Assembly: GCA_963989385.1 (NCBI GenBank)
Contig: OZ022500.1
Span: forward strand, 16,568,460 to 16,632,459
Direction of reading: 5' to 3'
Source of the DNA: Ctena decussata
Lineage: Eukaryota > Mollusca > Bivalvia > Lucinida > Lucinidae
Length of the DNA stretch: 64,000 nucleotides
The notes under the pieces are model-generated. The model searched no databases, was not told the DNA's origin, and saw only the letters and a program-made list of their open reading frames with translations. A program made the translations under genes and the position numbers. This document shows positions 34,890 through 44,687 of this stretch, in pieces (the stretch's first letter is position 1; each line of letters begins with the position of its first letter).

Positions 34890-35095
34890 GGATCTGTACA
34901 CAGGGTTCCCTTGCAAACAAACTTTCATTATCACTCCCACTCCCATGTCCCATGGTCTTGATATGACTGCCCCCCCCCCCCGCCCCCTGCCATGGTCCCG
35001 ATACGACTGATGAACCCCCCACCCCCATGGTCCTGATACGACTGAAGAAATACTGTTAAAAGGGATGTAAAATCTGTCATCCATCTTTATAATCT
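34890..35095 (+). mobile_element. tRNA-derived SINE body fragment with poly-C expansion
   Basis: It matches the body of the SINE at 35470 (CAGGGTTCC.TTGCA, TTTCATTATCA, CATGGTCCTGATA.GACTGA). The CCCATGGTCCTGATACGACTG block is triplicated and a C13 run is present at 34970-34983. Confidence 0.55.
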
Positions 35096-35096
35096 G

Positions 35097-35476
35097 TCCC
35101 TCTTCTTATCTGGAGCTTGCATAGTCCCTGAGCTGACAGTGTAGGATAATATTTTCCCTAATTTTCCATGAAAACGTATGTTGTGATCCCTCATTAGAAC
35201 TTCTCACCAAGATGCTTCTAATGAGAGTCACAACATATGTAGGAGTGGCAGTAGCGTAGTGGATAACACTCCGGACTACCAATCGAGGGGTCGCAAGTTC
35301 GTTCCCCCGCTTCTCCGATCTTTCGGATGAGACTTTAAACCAAGGTCCCGTCTCCATATGACCTCGTTGTTGGTGGGACGTTAAACCCGAGTTCACTCAC
35401 TCACTCACTCACAACATATGTTTTCGTTGAGAACTTATATATCTGGATTACCTCTGATACCCCTTCTTAGGAGCCC
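35097..35476. mobile_element. GCTCCAGATAAGAAGGGGTAAC palindromic MITE, split by a SINE
   Basis: The arms carry CATATGTTGTGA(C/T)CCCTCATTAGAA and its complement. The element is interrupted at 35241-35408 by a SINE inserted in the TCACAACATATGT segment. Other copies: 41110, 41506, 42951, 43127, 43698, 44489 and 54223. Confidence 0.7.
35241..35408 (+). mobile_element. 168-bp tRNA-derived SINE with a perfect 13-bp target duplication
   Basis: The tRNA-like head has an A box AGTAGCGTAGTGGATAA and a B box-like GCAAGTTCGTTCCCC. The mollusc SINE central block CGGATGAGACTTTAAACC follows, then GGTGGGACGTTAAACCCGAG and a (TCAC)n tail. It is flanked by TCACAACATATGT at 35228-35240 and 35409-35421, so its limits are exact. 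Confidence 0.88.
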
Positions 35477-35665
35477 TGGTAGCTCAGTAGGTTAAGCGCT
35501 GGCCTACTTATCTAGCAGTCCTGGGTTCAAGACCTGCTGGGGTAAACAGGGTTCCATTGCACACAGGTGACAGCCTTTCATTATCACACTCACATTGTCC
35601 TAATATGACTGAAAGACTGTTGAAAAGAATGTAAAATCGCAAGTTATCCATCTATATCTCTTTTT
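35470..35665 (+). mobile_element. tRNA-derived SINE (GTAGCTCAGTAGGTTAAGCGC family)
   Basis: The head GAGCCCTGGTAGCTCAGTAGG has a clear A box. GGGTTCAAGACC is the B box 45 bp on. The body CACAGGTGACAGCCTTTCAT and GTCCTAATATGACTGAAAGA leads to an ATCCATCTAT tail. The sequence keeps tRNA D-arm and anticodon-arm pairing by eye. Confidence 0.75.
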
Positions 35666-35667
35666 AG

Positions 35668-37118
35668 CTCGCCTGAACGAAAGTTCAGGAAGAGCTATTG
35701 TTGTCACCCTGGCGTCGGCGTCAGCATCAGCGTCAGCGTCCGGATTGGATGTTTTGGTTAAAGTTTTTTAAAGACCCATATTTTCTGTAACCCATGGATG
35801 GATTCTTTTGATACTTGCACTGTAGTTAGATATTGGTCAAAAGTTTAAAAGGATACCACCCCCACCCCACTCCGTGACCTTCATGTCAAGGTCATGGACT
35901 TAGAAAATTAGAAGTGTTTTTGGACTGGATGTTTTGGTTAAAGTTTTATAAAGCCCAATATCTCCTTAATCCATATGGATGGATTCCTTTGATACTTGCA
36001 CTGTAGTTAGATATTGGTGAAAAGTTTTCCAAAGTACTACCCCCACCCCCCGTCAGTGACCTTGATGTCAAGGTCATTGACTGAGAAAATTTCTTTTTAT
36101 TGATTGGATGTTTTGGTTAAAGTTATTTAAAGACCCATATCTCCTGAACTCATGGACGGATTCTTTTGATATTTGCACTGTAGTTAGATATCAGTCCAAA
36201 GTTTTACAGAGTACTACCCCAACCCTGCTCGGTGACCATGCGGTCAAGGTCAGGGACTTAGGAAATTTGGTCTTTATTAAAGTTTTCTTATTGCATACTG
36301 ATTCATAATGCTTGGCAGAGATTTAGCTTACACTTGAACTGATGTTAGACACTTTTTTGAGTTTTACAAAACACCATGTACTTACTCCACTGGATGACCT
36401 TGAAGTCAAGGTCATCGACTTAGAATTTTATCTTTAAGATTTTGGTTAAAGTTTTATATCTAGGAAGACATAATGTAACAGTGCCACAATGGACCCATTT
36501 GATACTTGGACTGATGTTAGATATTTGGGTCAAGGTTTTGTTACATCCTAGCCCCCTCCCCTCACACACAAACACACACACACATGCATGCATGGACAAT
36601 TGCATGCACACACACACGCGCACACCTTAGTTATTTGACCTCAAGCTCATGACTTCAATTTTTCTATGGATTTTTTTTTATTTTAATTTTATTTTAAGAC
36701 TTATTTCTGAGATAGCTTTTTGAGGTAGTTCTGTTGTGGTTCTCTGTTGCCTGTTTTTGGTGTCAGAGTTTCTGTGATGTTTTACCTTATGTATGTTCTT
36801 ATTATTTTTGGTTCGGTTTGGGTTGCTGAGTGGCCACCTTTTGGGAACAAGCTGCTCACTCGGTTGGCCATATGTTCTCAGTATCTTGATTATTTGTAAT
36901 CTTAGTTGTTTCCTACTATGGTTTGAGGGCTGGATTTGGATTTTGATTGTTTCAGTTCCTGGTCTTTGCATACTTTTTACTTTGATTATAAATGTGTTGT
37001 CATTATGGACATGCTTGCCTTAAGTTTTATGCATAGCAGTCCACACCACCATAGCGACTGTGTGATGGGCAAGCACCTATTCAGGTGAGCTATGCTGTCA
37101 GGCGACAGCTCTTGTTGT
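35668..37118 (+). repeat. long dispersed repeat with ~170-bp internal tandem units (AGCTCGCCTGAACGAAAGTTCAGG)
   Basis: It opens TTTTAGCTCGCCTGAAC with a short hairpin. Four or more units of about 170-180 bp follow (starts near 35745, 35926, 36104 and 36260), each with GGATGTTTTGGTTAAAGTTTT, GGATTC.TTTGATACTTGCACTG and GACCTT.ATGTCAAGGTCA. A GTTTCAGTTCCTGG..TGCATAC tail ends CAGGTGAGCT. A related 3' end is at 51950-52200 on the minus strand. An AC-rich tract is at 36565-36625. Noncoding as far as I can see. Confidence 0.6.
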
Positions 37119-37335
37119 TTGGAGCTCTGGACTATGTTGAACATTAATTGTCATTATGTGGAACATATCTTTGCAGTCAGCAATTCTCAATTTATAGTAA
37201 TTAACATGGAGCACAAGTTTTCTTCAGAAAAGGAACCAAGTATCAAAGAAGATACATTTAGCTATTGACAGCCAGCTGTCAATAATGAACTGGATGTCCA
37301 CTATTGTCAGCTTACTATCAATAGCAACATATCTA

Positions 37336-37551
37336 CAGTCAACTCTCAATTTCTGAAACACTGCTATCTCAGTATATCTGTCGTATCAAAGAATACAGTT
37401 TGGATACAATCCCTACTTTTATTTACACTTTAACTCCTGTTATCTCAAACTACGGATATCTCAAAGTAAATTTTCTGGGACCAGAAAATTTACTTTGAGA
37501 TATCAGTAGTTTGGAATAACATTTCCACTTTGAGATATCAAGAGTTGACTG
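37336..37551. mobile_element. pogo-like MITE (CAGTCAACTCT ends), copy 2
   Basis: From TA-CAGTCAACTCTCAATTTC to GATATCAAGAGTTGACTG, with the central hairpin AAATTTTCTGGGACCAGAAAATTT and repeated GATATCTC motifs. The left flank is TA and the right is TG, consistent with a mutated TA duplication. Copies are also at 18216 and 46960. Confidence 0.75.
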
Positions 37552-38324
37552 TGCATGTTTTCTATTGTAATCTTTGTTTTCTTTTTCAAGTAAATACAAG
37601 CAACGAAAACAAATGCCAGGGACAGTTTGTGCTATTGTGGGCTGTAGTAGCTCCACGTATCACATTAGTATGTGGAAGAAGAAGTGGTGTGATTTTCATA
37701 ACTGTAACTTCGGGACTTTAAGATGTGTCTGTGACCCTCCATTCACTTTGTTTCCTTTTCCTACAGAAAGAAATAATGCTGATGCCAGAAAAAGATGGAT
37801 CAATAACTGTTATAGAAAAGATAAAAAAAACTGGTAAGAATTGGCAGCCATCAAGAAATGATAGGGTTTAGTCCCTTCACTTTGTAGAAGGGGAACCAAC
37901 AGAAGGAAATCCATATCCTGTCCTGAAAATAGGTTACACAGAGAAGAAGAACTCAAAACCACTAAGAAGACAGTTACTTAGACAAATTTCTCATAATGTG
38001 ACCACTGAATACAAAACCAAAAATTTAAAAAGTGAAAAGATTGACACATGTGACCCTATGTCTAAAGAAACAGAAATTCCTGTTAGTCAAGCACCTGTTG
38101 TACATGTACCATCTGATCACAGCCATTCAAGACAGAAAGAAGCAAATGAATCAAATTTCAACCCATCAGTGGATCATTCTTATGTAGGACAGTGTTCTTG
38201 TGGCCCAAAATGTGATTGTAAAGGGTGCCAAGAAAAGCAAGATACAATAAACAAACTTCAGGCAGAAATAGATATGCTGAAATTTCAGCTCACCCAGAAA
38301 AACTTCATGCCGGTATTCATACCT

Positions 38325-38636
38325 GTTCTGGGTTCAGACCAAAAAACTGAGTTACATAGTGGCTTACCAAACAAAAAAAACATTTGAAGCGCTGTATCGT
38401 TTCCTTTGGCCACAGGCCAGGTCTTTACCATACTGGAATGGACAGTCAAAGGTGATCAGTTCTAAAGTACAGAGGAACCCGTTCTGGGTTCAGACCAAAA
38501 AATTGAGTTACATAGTGGCTTACCAAACAAAAAAAACATTTGAAGCGCTGTATCGTTTCCTTTGGCCACAGGCCAGGTCTTTACCATACTGGAATGGACA
38601 GTCAAAGGTGATCAGTTCTAAAGTACAGAGGAAATT
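38325..38636 (+). repeat. 156-bp tandem duplication inside the transposase
   Basis: The segment starting GTTCTGGGTTCAGACC at 38325 is repeated at 38481 with very few differences. The unit is 52 codons and covers the helix-turn-helix region, so it would be in frame, but a difference in an A run shifts the first copy. A recent duplication, judging by near identity. Confidence 0.92.
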
Positions 38637-38681
38637 TAAAAGAGCTCCTAAAAATTTGGACCAAAACGTAAAAAAGGTATA

Positions 38682-38793
38682 GGTTTTCCATAGCCTATTA
38701 GACGTAGGGGCAGTGGGGTTAGAGACCAACTGTATCTTGGGCACAGCTGATGAAAGGCGGAGCCCATCTCTCCCCTTTCGCTGCCTTAGCCAA
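38682..38793 (-). mobile_element. tRNA-derived SINE 3' part, inserted in the transposase
   Basis: AGGTTTTCCATAGCCTATTAG, GCAGTG, GCGGAGCCCATC and CTTTCGCTGCCTTA match the 3' part of the minus-strand SINE at 52968-53196, here without the tRNA-like head. It separates the HTH and DDE parts of the transposase. Confidence 0.65.
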
Positions 38794-39112
38794 AACGTAA
38801 ACTCTCGGATAAAGATGAGCTTTTGTTAACTCTCATGAGACTTCAATTAGGACTTAGCAATGAGCTTCTTTTCTTCAGATAGCGTTGTATCCCAGGTATT
38901 AAACACATGGCTAAAATTCTTATCACAGGAACTGAAACCGGCACCAAAAGAAGCTATACAGGAGACCCTACCTGGTGAATACAAGCTGTTTTGTCCAAAT
39001 CTTCAATGCATTATTGACGGTACTGAAGTGTTCATAGAACGACCACATGATCTTGAGATACAAATGCAGACTTGGTCTGACTACAAGAAGAGCAACACAT
39101 TGAAATTCCAGG

Positions 39113-39256
39113 CCCAGAGGTTATAAAACTTGAGTACATTCTCAAACTCAAAATAAAGCACACTGATTGGCTACTTCAGAGCATGTGCTCGGAAGCAGCC
39201 AATCAGTGTGCTTTATTTTGAGTTTGAGATTATTCTCAAGTTTTATAACCTCGAAC
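39113..39256. mobile_element. 144-bp palindromic MITE in CCAGG/CCTGG, copy 2 (inside the transposase)
   Basis: Same hairpin and exactly the same length as copy 1. It is flanked by CCAGG (39108-39112) and CCTGG (39257-39261). It interrupts the DDE domain between NTLKF and VCIASNGAISYISEAYGG; deleting the element with one flank gives the family's KFLVCIAS reading. Confidence 0.93.
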
Positions 39257-39836
39257 CCTGGTGTGCATTGCCTCAAATGGAGCTATCAGTTACATTTCAG
39301 AGGCCTATGGTGGCAGAGCTTCAGACAGGCATATAGTGATGGACTCTGGATTTCTGAATCTGATTGCATGATCCGAAGGATGAAGTGATGGCTGATAGAG
39401 GATTCCCAATTCAGTCGGACCTTGTAATGCGTCAGGCTAAACTGGTTATTCCTCCAGCAGCCAAGGGTGCTGAACAAATGACAAGAGAAAAATTTGTGCA
39501 CAAAACTAAAATGGTGGCAAATTAAAGAATTTATGTAGAACGTGCAATCGAACGCATCAAGGTGCACCAGATTTTGAAGCAAACTTTACCACTAACTTTC
39601 TTCCCTCTTGGAAATAAAATTTTTACTGTGCGTGCAGCTTTGAGCAATTTATCACCACCCCTTGTCAATTAGTTATTTGATGGATTTGTGCATACTCAAA
39701 ACAAGCAAAGTATCCATATTTTCATAATCATACTACCTCGAGGCTCAGATTTATGCAAAATTTTGCCATTTTCGGCGGTCGAGATAAGGAGTCACTGGGA
39801 TAATTTAAAGGTAAATTTCATTATTTTTACTTAAAA

Positions 39837-39939
39837 CCCAGCAGGCACATGATGTTGAAATGACGTTGATGGGATGTAATGATGTCCCATCGATGTCATA
39901 ACAACGTCATTTTGACGCTGTGTGCCAGCTGGCGCTGGG
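39837..39939. mobile_element. CCCAGCAGGCACA palindromic element, copy 5
   Basis: ACCCAGCAGGCACATGATGT to GACGCTGTGTGCCAGCTGG, with a GATGTCCCATCGATGTCAT-type core of ACGTCATTTTGACG units. Confidence 0.7.
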
Positions 39940-40114
39940 AAGCATATATTGTGACCCCTAATTGGAATGTTCTCAGCTTGACTCTAATGAGGAGTCACAG
40001 CATATGTTTTCATTGAGTAATAAGAAAAAACTAATTGAATTACCACCATTACCTCTTCTAATCAACAGCTTTGGTTTTTGTCTTGCCTGCAACAAGCAGT
40101 TCTAAGCAAGTTCT

Positions 40115-40346
40115 GGGGCCGTATTTATAAAACAACTTAAGTGATTGCTATGCTGTTGCTAAGGCTAAATTTCTTTGAAGGAGATTTCCTACAACTATGA
40201 AATTTGCTCTGGAGGAACAGTCTGAGAAAGACTGTTCCTCCACAGCAATTTTCATAGTTGTAGGAAATCTCCTACATAGAAATTAAGCCTTAGCAACAGC
40301 ATAGCAACCACTAACTTTTAAAAGTGCTTTTACAAATATGGCCCCT
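40115..40346. mobile_element. palindromic MITE (GGGGCCGTATTTATAAAA ends)
   Basis: A long hairpin whose arms share AGTGATTGCTATGCTGTTGC-type sequence, GGAGATTTCCTACAACTATG and GGAGGAACAGTC, with a centre near 40230. The ends GGGGCCGTATTTATAAAA and TTTTACAAATATGGCCCC are inverted. One copy in the window. Confidence 0.82.
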
Positions 40347-40425
40347 GGTGTCGGCGGTTTAAAATTTTCTCAAATTTTAAGGCTGTTTTGTTACAGACAT
40401 ATTCCATGGAGTTCTAGTAATAAAA

Positions 40426-40662
40426 TGAGCTGCGACACAAGAAACCCAACATTGTGGTTGTGTGCCCAGTGCAGACTCAGATTAGCCTGGGCATCCGCCC
40501 AGTCTGATTAGACTCTTCGCTCGGCACTTAAAGGGTAGCTAGGGATCTAAGCTACGCCCATGCGGACAGCGAAGACTCTGATCAGACTGGGTGGATGCCC
40601 AGGCTGATCTGAGTCTGCGCTGGTAGCACAACCACTTTGTTGGTTTTCTCATGTCGGAGTTC
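40426..40662. mobile_element. GAGCCGCGACACGA palindromic MITE, copy D
   Basis: A full-length palindrome with the family arms AGACTCAGAT.AGCCTGGGCAT and GCCCAGGCTGATCTGAG, and ends GAGCTGCGACACAAG / TTCTCATGTCGG. Confidence 0.82.
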
Positions 40663-41109
40663 AAATAATCCTTGAGCTCATAGTATGGCTTGAAACTCCG
40701 GAACAAGTGTCCATAGCTCAAGGATGAGTAACAATATTAAATTTTGCCAATTCACCACAATAATGAATATTGTGAATACTATTGAAAAGATGTCAAAGTG
40801 AATGCCATGACATCATGCACAGTGATCAGAAAGCTCTAAATTTTACAGTAAATAAGGTGCACTTTGATGGGAATTAAGGTTCATAAAAACGTATTGTGAC
40901 CCTACATTAAAGTGGTTCAAATGAAGGGTCATAACATGTTTTTCATACCCCATCTACTATCTAGAGCTATGCATTAGCATCACTTCAGACATAATCAAAT
41001 AGGACAGACAAATAATCAAATATATACATTCTTTATTCAAAACTCCACTGGAAACTCATGATAATATGAGTATTTTCTCAACAAAATATCTAAAGAACAA
41101 CTGTATACA

Positions 41110-41287
41110 GAGCTCCAGATAAGAGGGGATATTGAGGATAATTTGAAGATAATGTATCTTATTTCTCAATGAAAACATTGGTTGTGACCCATCATTAGAT
41201 GAGACAGTTATAATGAGGGGTCAAAAGTTATGAAGAAATGTGGAAAATTGTTCCTAGATTATCTCTGTTACCCATTCTTATCTTCAG
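41110..41287. mobile_element. GCTCCAGATAAGAAGGGG palindromic MITE
   Basis: Arms with AAAACATTGGTTGTGACCC and GAGGGGTCA. The right end (CCCATTCTTATCTT) abuts the CCTGG MITE at 41294, so one element has landed at or beside the end of the other. Confidence 0.7.
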
Positions 41288-41293
41288 CCCTGG

Positions 41294-41428
41294 GTTCAAG
41301 GTTTGGTTATAAAACTTGAGAAAAATCACAAACTCAAAATAAAGCACACTGATTGGCTGCTCGGAAGCAGCCAATCAGTTTGCTTTATTTTGAGTTTGAG
41401 AATGTACTCAAGTTTTATAACCTCGGGG
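41294..41428. mobile_element. 135-bp palindromic MITE in CCTGG, copy 3
   Basis: GGTTATAAAACTTGAG ... CTCAAGTTTTATAACCTC, with a slightly shorter centre than copies 1 and 2. Flanked by CCTGG at 41289-41293 and 41429-41433. Confidence 0.9.
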
Positions 41429-41505
41429 CCTGGAATACTATTTTCAACAAGTCTCTACCATAATGTCTTCAGTTATAAGACATGTTTTTTTCTCTTCAGA
41501 AACAG

Positions 41506-41954
41506 TGCTCCAGATAAGAAGGGGCAACAGGGATAGTTTAACCCATTGCATTCTGGGTATTTTTTGTTGTCTGCTGAAATTGTCGTCTGCATAAAAAAAT
41601 CAAGAATATTTTGACAATATTGGTCTAACTAACTCTTGTAGAAATGATGTCTAGGCAGCAAACAGTTTGGATCTCAGATCAGGCCGCACGTTTGTGGGGC
41701 CTAATCTGGATCCACGTTTGTGGGCCCTAACTGGATCCAAACTGTTTGCCCAGATACCCCCAAAGGCGTATCCCAAATGGAACGGGCTTATTAGGGATAA
41801 TTTTCCTTTCTTTTCCATCAAAACATATTTTGTGACCCCTCATTAGAACTGTCTCGCTGAGACAGCTCTAATGAGGGGTCACAATATATGTTTTCATTGA
41901 GAAATAGGAAAAAATATCTCTGAATTATACATGTTACCCCTTGTTATCTGGAGC
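41506..41954. mobile_element. GCTCCAGATAAGAAGGGG palindromic MITE, split by a second palindrome
   Basis: The ends are GCTCCAGATAAGAAGGGG and CCCCTTGTTATCTGGAGC. Bases about 41540-41786 are a different element, which opens with a TTTAACCCATTGCATTCTGG lead and has an inner hairpin around GTTTGGATC...GATCCAAAC. Related to 42497-42722. Confidence 0.7.
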
Positions 41955-41985
41955 ACAGAAAAACTACCCCAATTATGTTAAGTTG

Positions 41986-42300
41986 CACAGTGTATAAACC
42001 AGTCAGCCAATTTTCGCTTCCTGCAGACACTGTCCATCATATCTGGCTTCCACCGAGACTGTCCGTGATTTCTTGCTTCCAGCAGGGATGTACAGTCCTC
42101 GAAAAATGGCCTTCTGCCAAGACTGTCGGCATGACTTTGCTAGAAAGCAGAATCACGCGGACAGTCTCTGCAGGAAGCCATTTATCATGTACAGAAGTCT
42201 CAGCAGGAAACCAAAGACCTTGAACAGTCTCGATGGAAGCCAAATATGATGAACAATCTCTGCAGGAAGCAAAAATTGGTGGACTGGTTTATACCCTGTG
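41986..42300. mobile_element. foldback MITE, copy 3 (CACAGTG start)
   Basis: A 315-bp member of the same family, from CACAGTGTATAAACC to GGTTTATACCCTGTG, with the internal TCCTGC(A/C)GAGACTGTCC units. The flanks share GTTG, a 4-bp match, so its duplication is less clear than for the other two copies. Confidence 0.82.
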
Positions 42301-42496
42301 GTTGTGTTATCTCTTCCAAAACAATCTCAGAAATCTAGATCCAGGAAGAAACTCTATCATATAACCAAAGAAATATGGTATGTCATCAAAACTACCAAAT
42401 AGGTTAGGTATCATTGTCTAAAAATAGACATTGCTGTGTAGCCTATTTCTTAGATTTTTATGACAGACTAATCATGCTAATAGAAACTACATCCTT

Positions 42497-42722
42497 TAAC
42501 CCTTTTTTGACCAATGGACTTGTCCATCCTTATCATTTAGATGAGTCCATTCCTAGTTGTAGGGTTTCCGGTGGATGTTTTCACTTTTCCTGTATTTTGC
42601 ATAGAAATTCTTGTAAGCAAACAGTGTAGGCCCTGAACAGATGCCACATTTTGCAGCATCTGAACTGGGTCTGCACTGTTTGCATATGTCCCCAAAACGG
42701 GTATCTAGTCTAAAGAGGTTAA
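42497..42722. mobile_element. TTTAACCCTTT-type element with GCAGCATCTGAACTGGGTCTGCACTG-like hairpin
   Basis: Starts TTTAACCCTTTTTTGACC and ends AAAGAGGTTAA. The interior inverted pair CAGTGTAGGCCCTGAACAGATG / CATCTGAACTGGGTCTGCACTG (each under 23 bp, with mismatches) is shared in diverged form with 11500-11750, 25690-25770 and 41660-41760. Confidence 0.55.
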
Positions 42723-42950
42723 CTATTTAGAGCTGTGTTATTTCATTAAAAACTCAGGATCATAATTGTGAAAGCCATGATTTCTTTTACTTTAGATATA
42801 AAGACAGTGTAAATTCATGTAAATGTGAAGACATCGTTTACACAGTTGGTTCCAGCTTGTTGGCATGTCTCCTTAGTCTTTGTAATGCCTGCTTGCATCT
42901 CAGTGAGACAGCACTTTCCTCAGGAAGGTTCTTTCATTGACTTAGAACAG

Positions 42951-43252
42951 AGCTCCAGATAAGAAGGGGTTACAGGGATAATTCAGAGATAATCATTCTT
43001 ATTTCTTGATGAAAACATATATAGTGACCCCTCATTAGAACCGTCTCGGGTCACAATGTATGTTTTATGGAAAATTAAGGAAAATTATCCCTAAACTATC
43101 CTTTTTACCCCTTCTTATTTGGAGGGATGAAAACATATATTGTGACCCCTCATTTGAACTTTCTCACCGAGGGGTCACAATGTATGTTTTTATGGAAAAA
43201 TAAGGAAAATTATCCCTAAATTATCCCTGTTATCCCTTCTTATCTGGAGCTA
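42951..43252. mobile_element. two adjacent GCTCCAGATAAGAAGGGG palindromic MITE copies
   Basis: The first runs from 42951 to about 43124. The second lacks its left end and runs to 43252 (TTATCTGGAGCT). Both contain ATATTGTGACCCCTCATT and GGTCACAATGTATGTTTT, with AAATTATCCCT at the right. Confidence 0.72.
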
Positions 43253-43517
43253 TGTTAGAAGACAAACCAACAAGCTGATGACCACCCAACTGTGCGAACA
43301 GTATTTCTTTTACCAATGTCCCTACCTCAATCTGTGCTGTCAACCGGGCAGGCCGGTTACCATCCACGCAAAAGCGTCTGTCAATCCACTGACCCAGACA
43401 GCCAGGAGCAGTATCAGTTTGGTCAGCTTTCACAAACTATATAAGTGCTATGCAAAGAGACTGACTGCAGACCATAAAATTGGCTGACAGCCAAAAGGTA
43501 TAGTCTCCAGTGCTCCA

Positions 43518-43692
43518 TGGAGCCCCAGTAGCTCAGTGGGTTAAGCGCTGGCCTACTGATCTAGCAGACCCTGGTTCGAGCCCCATTTAAGGTAAGAATC
43601 TTTCCTACTGTTAACAGGGTTCCTTTGCACACAGTCTTTCATTATCATCCTCCCATTGTCCTGATATGACTGAAATACTGTCATCCATCCAT
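43518..43692 (+). mobile_element. tRNA-derived SINE (GTAGCTCAGTGGGTTAAGCGC family)
   Basis: Head GGAGCCCCAGTAGCTCAGTGG with A box and GGTTCGAGCCCC as B box. Body ACAGGGTTCCTTTGCACACA, TCTTTCATTATCATCC and GTCCTGATATGACTGAAATA, then a CATCCATCC tail. The best-preserved copy of the family here. The next palindromic MITE starts at 43698, directly after the tail. Confidence 0.8.
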
Positions 43693-43697
43693 CCAGT

Positions 43698-43813
43698 GCT
43701 CCAGATAGAAGAAGGGGTTAACAGAGATAATGCTAAAATGTTTTTTCTTATTTCTCAATAAAAACATATGTAGAGACCCTTAAACTATCTCTGTTACCCC
43801 TTCTTATCTGAAG
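43698..43813. mobile_element. GCTCCAGATA...GAAGGGG palindromic MITE, internally deleted
   Basis: It carries only the outer arms (GCTCCAGATAGAAGAAGGGG ... CCCCTTCTTATCTGAAG), with the CATTAGAA centre missing. Confidence 0.65.
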
Positions 43814-44264
43814 ACTGGTCTTAATATGAATTTGTATTGTCTTGGGAAACACAAAACAAAGAAAAATAATAAAACTTATAACTTGCTTTTTTTAATGAAT
43901 TATATATTTGTCTTTTTCTGGCAGTAATCAATATAATTTTATTTAGGTTAGAGCTAACAGTGTAAACTCTGATCAGACTGCTCTTGCTGCTTGAGCTTGG
44001 TCTTCACTGGTTGCCCATCTTGGACCTACTCTATATGCCCTGGTCCTAAGACAGCTGTACGCAACCATTTGTCCATCTGCTATGAGTATACAGCCATATA
44101 AAACAGTTTATCATATGACGTAGCTGTTACTCACTTGATAACGTTGTGTCATAAAAATCATATGACCACGTGTAGTAACACACCATGTCAACAATGGGTT
44201 TTCTTATTGAAATAATGTTCAGTTTAAAGGCGTTAAAATCCCATTTTAAAGGGTCATATGATAA

Positions 44265-44385
44265 ACAGAATCTTATATTCGTGGTCATTTCATATGAAAT
44301 TTATTAAACTAGCCGTAGGCTCGTTTCATAAATTTCATATGAAATGACCACTCGTGTAAGATCCTCTATGTTCTAGATAAGATTG
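44265..44385. repeat. palindrome around TTTCATATGAAATTTAT
   Basis: AATCTTATATTCGTGGTCATTT and AAATGACCACTCGTGTAAGAT are inverted around a centre ACTAGCCGTAGGCTCGTTT. Probably a MITE; outer ends not fixed. Confidence 0.6.
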
Positions 44386-44488
44386 GATTTTGATTATCAA
44401 AACCCTTTATCAGAAGTCCTGGAACAAGTTCAAACTCTTAAATCACACATAAAAACAAAGTTTGGGTGATGTGAGGTGGTGATACCAG

Positions 44489-44687
44489 AGCTCTAGAAAA
44501 GAAGGGGTAACAAGGATAATTCAGAGATAATTTTTCTTATTTCTCAATGAAAACATATGTTGTGACCCCTCATTAGAACCCTCTGGGCGAGACGGTTCTG
44601 ATGAGGGGTCACAACATAAGTTTCTATGGAGTAAAAACAGAAAATTATCTCTAAATTATCATTGTTACCCCTTCTTATCTGGAGCAC
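44489..44687. mobile_element. GCTCCAGATAAGAAGGGG palindromic MITE, full copy
   Basis: About 199 bp, AGCTCTAGAAAAGAAGGGG to CCCCTTCTTATCTGGAGC. Arms contain ACATATGTTGTGACCCCTCA and the centre is CTCTGGGCGAGACGG. The cleanest copy of the family in the window. Confidence 0.82.

Larger units (their letters stand above)
37600..39672 (+). pseudogene. decayed THAP-DDE transposase (ISL2EU / PIF-Harbinger type)
   Basis: An N-terminal THAP zinc finger (37615-37930: CAIVGC, then FPFP and RKRWINNC, then SLHFVEG) is broken by a short insertion after KKNW and by a TAG where the Cys before SLHF belongs. A Cys-rich spacer with KCDCKGC and a coiled-coil stretch (QDTINKLQAEIDMLKFQL) follows. A helix-turn-helix segment (GLPNKKTFEALYRFLWP) is duplicated in tandem. 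The DDE_Tnp_4 nuclease covers CIIDGTEVFIERP (39010), a MITE insertion, ISEAYGGRASD (39290), DRGFPI (39395) and YVERAIERIK (39535), ending SNLSPPLVN. This order matches ISL2EU-like transposases, which use three acidic residues. Several stops make it dead. Confidence 0.9.

Noticed and set aside
29454..41536. Recurring open frame containing SEHVLGSSQSVCFILSLR
   Set aside because: It is a chance frame of the 144-bp palindromic MITE, present at every copy and on both strands, not a protein domain.
41986..42300. A RAG recombination signal because of CACAGTG
   Set aside because: The heptamer is matched only in one of three copies, no nonamer at 12/23 spacing is present, and the ends are simply those of a foldback MITE.
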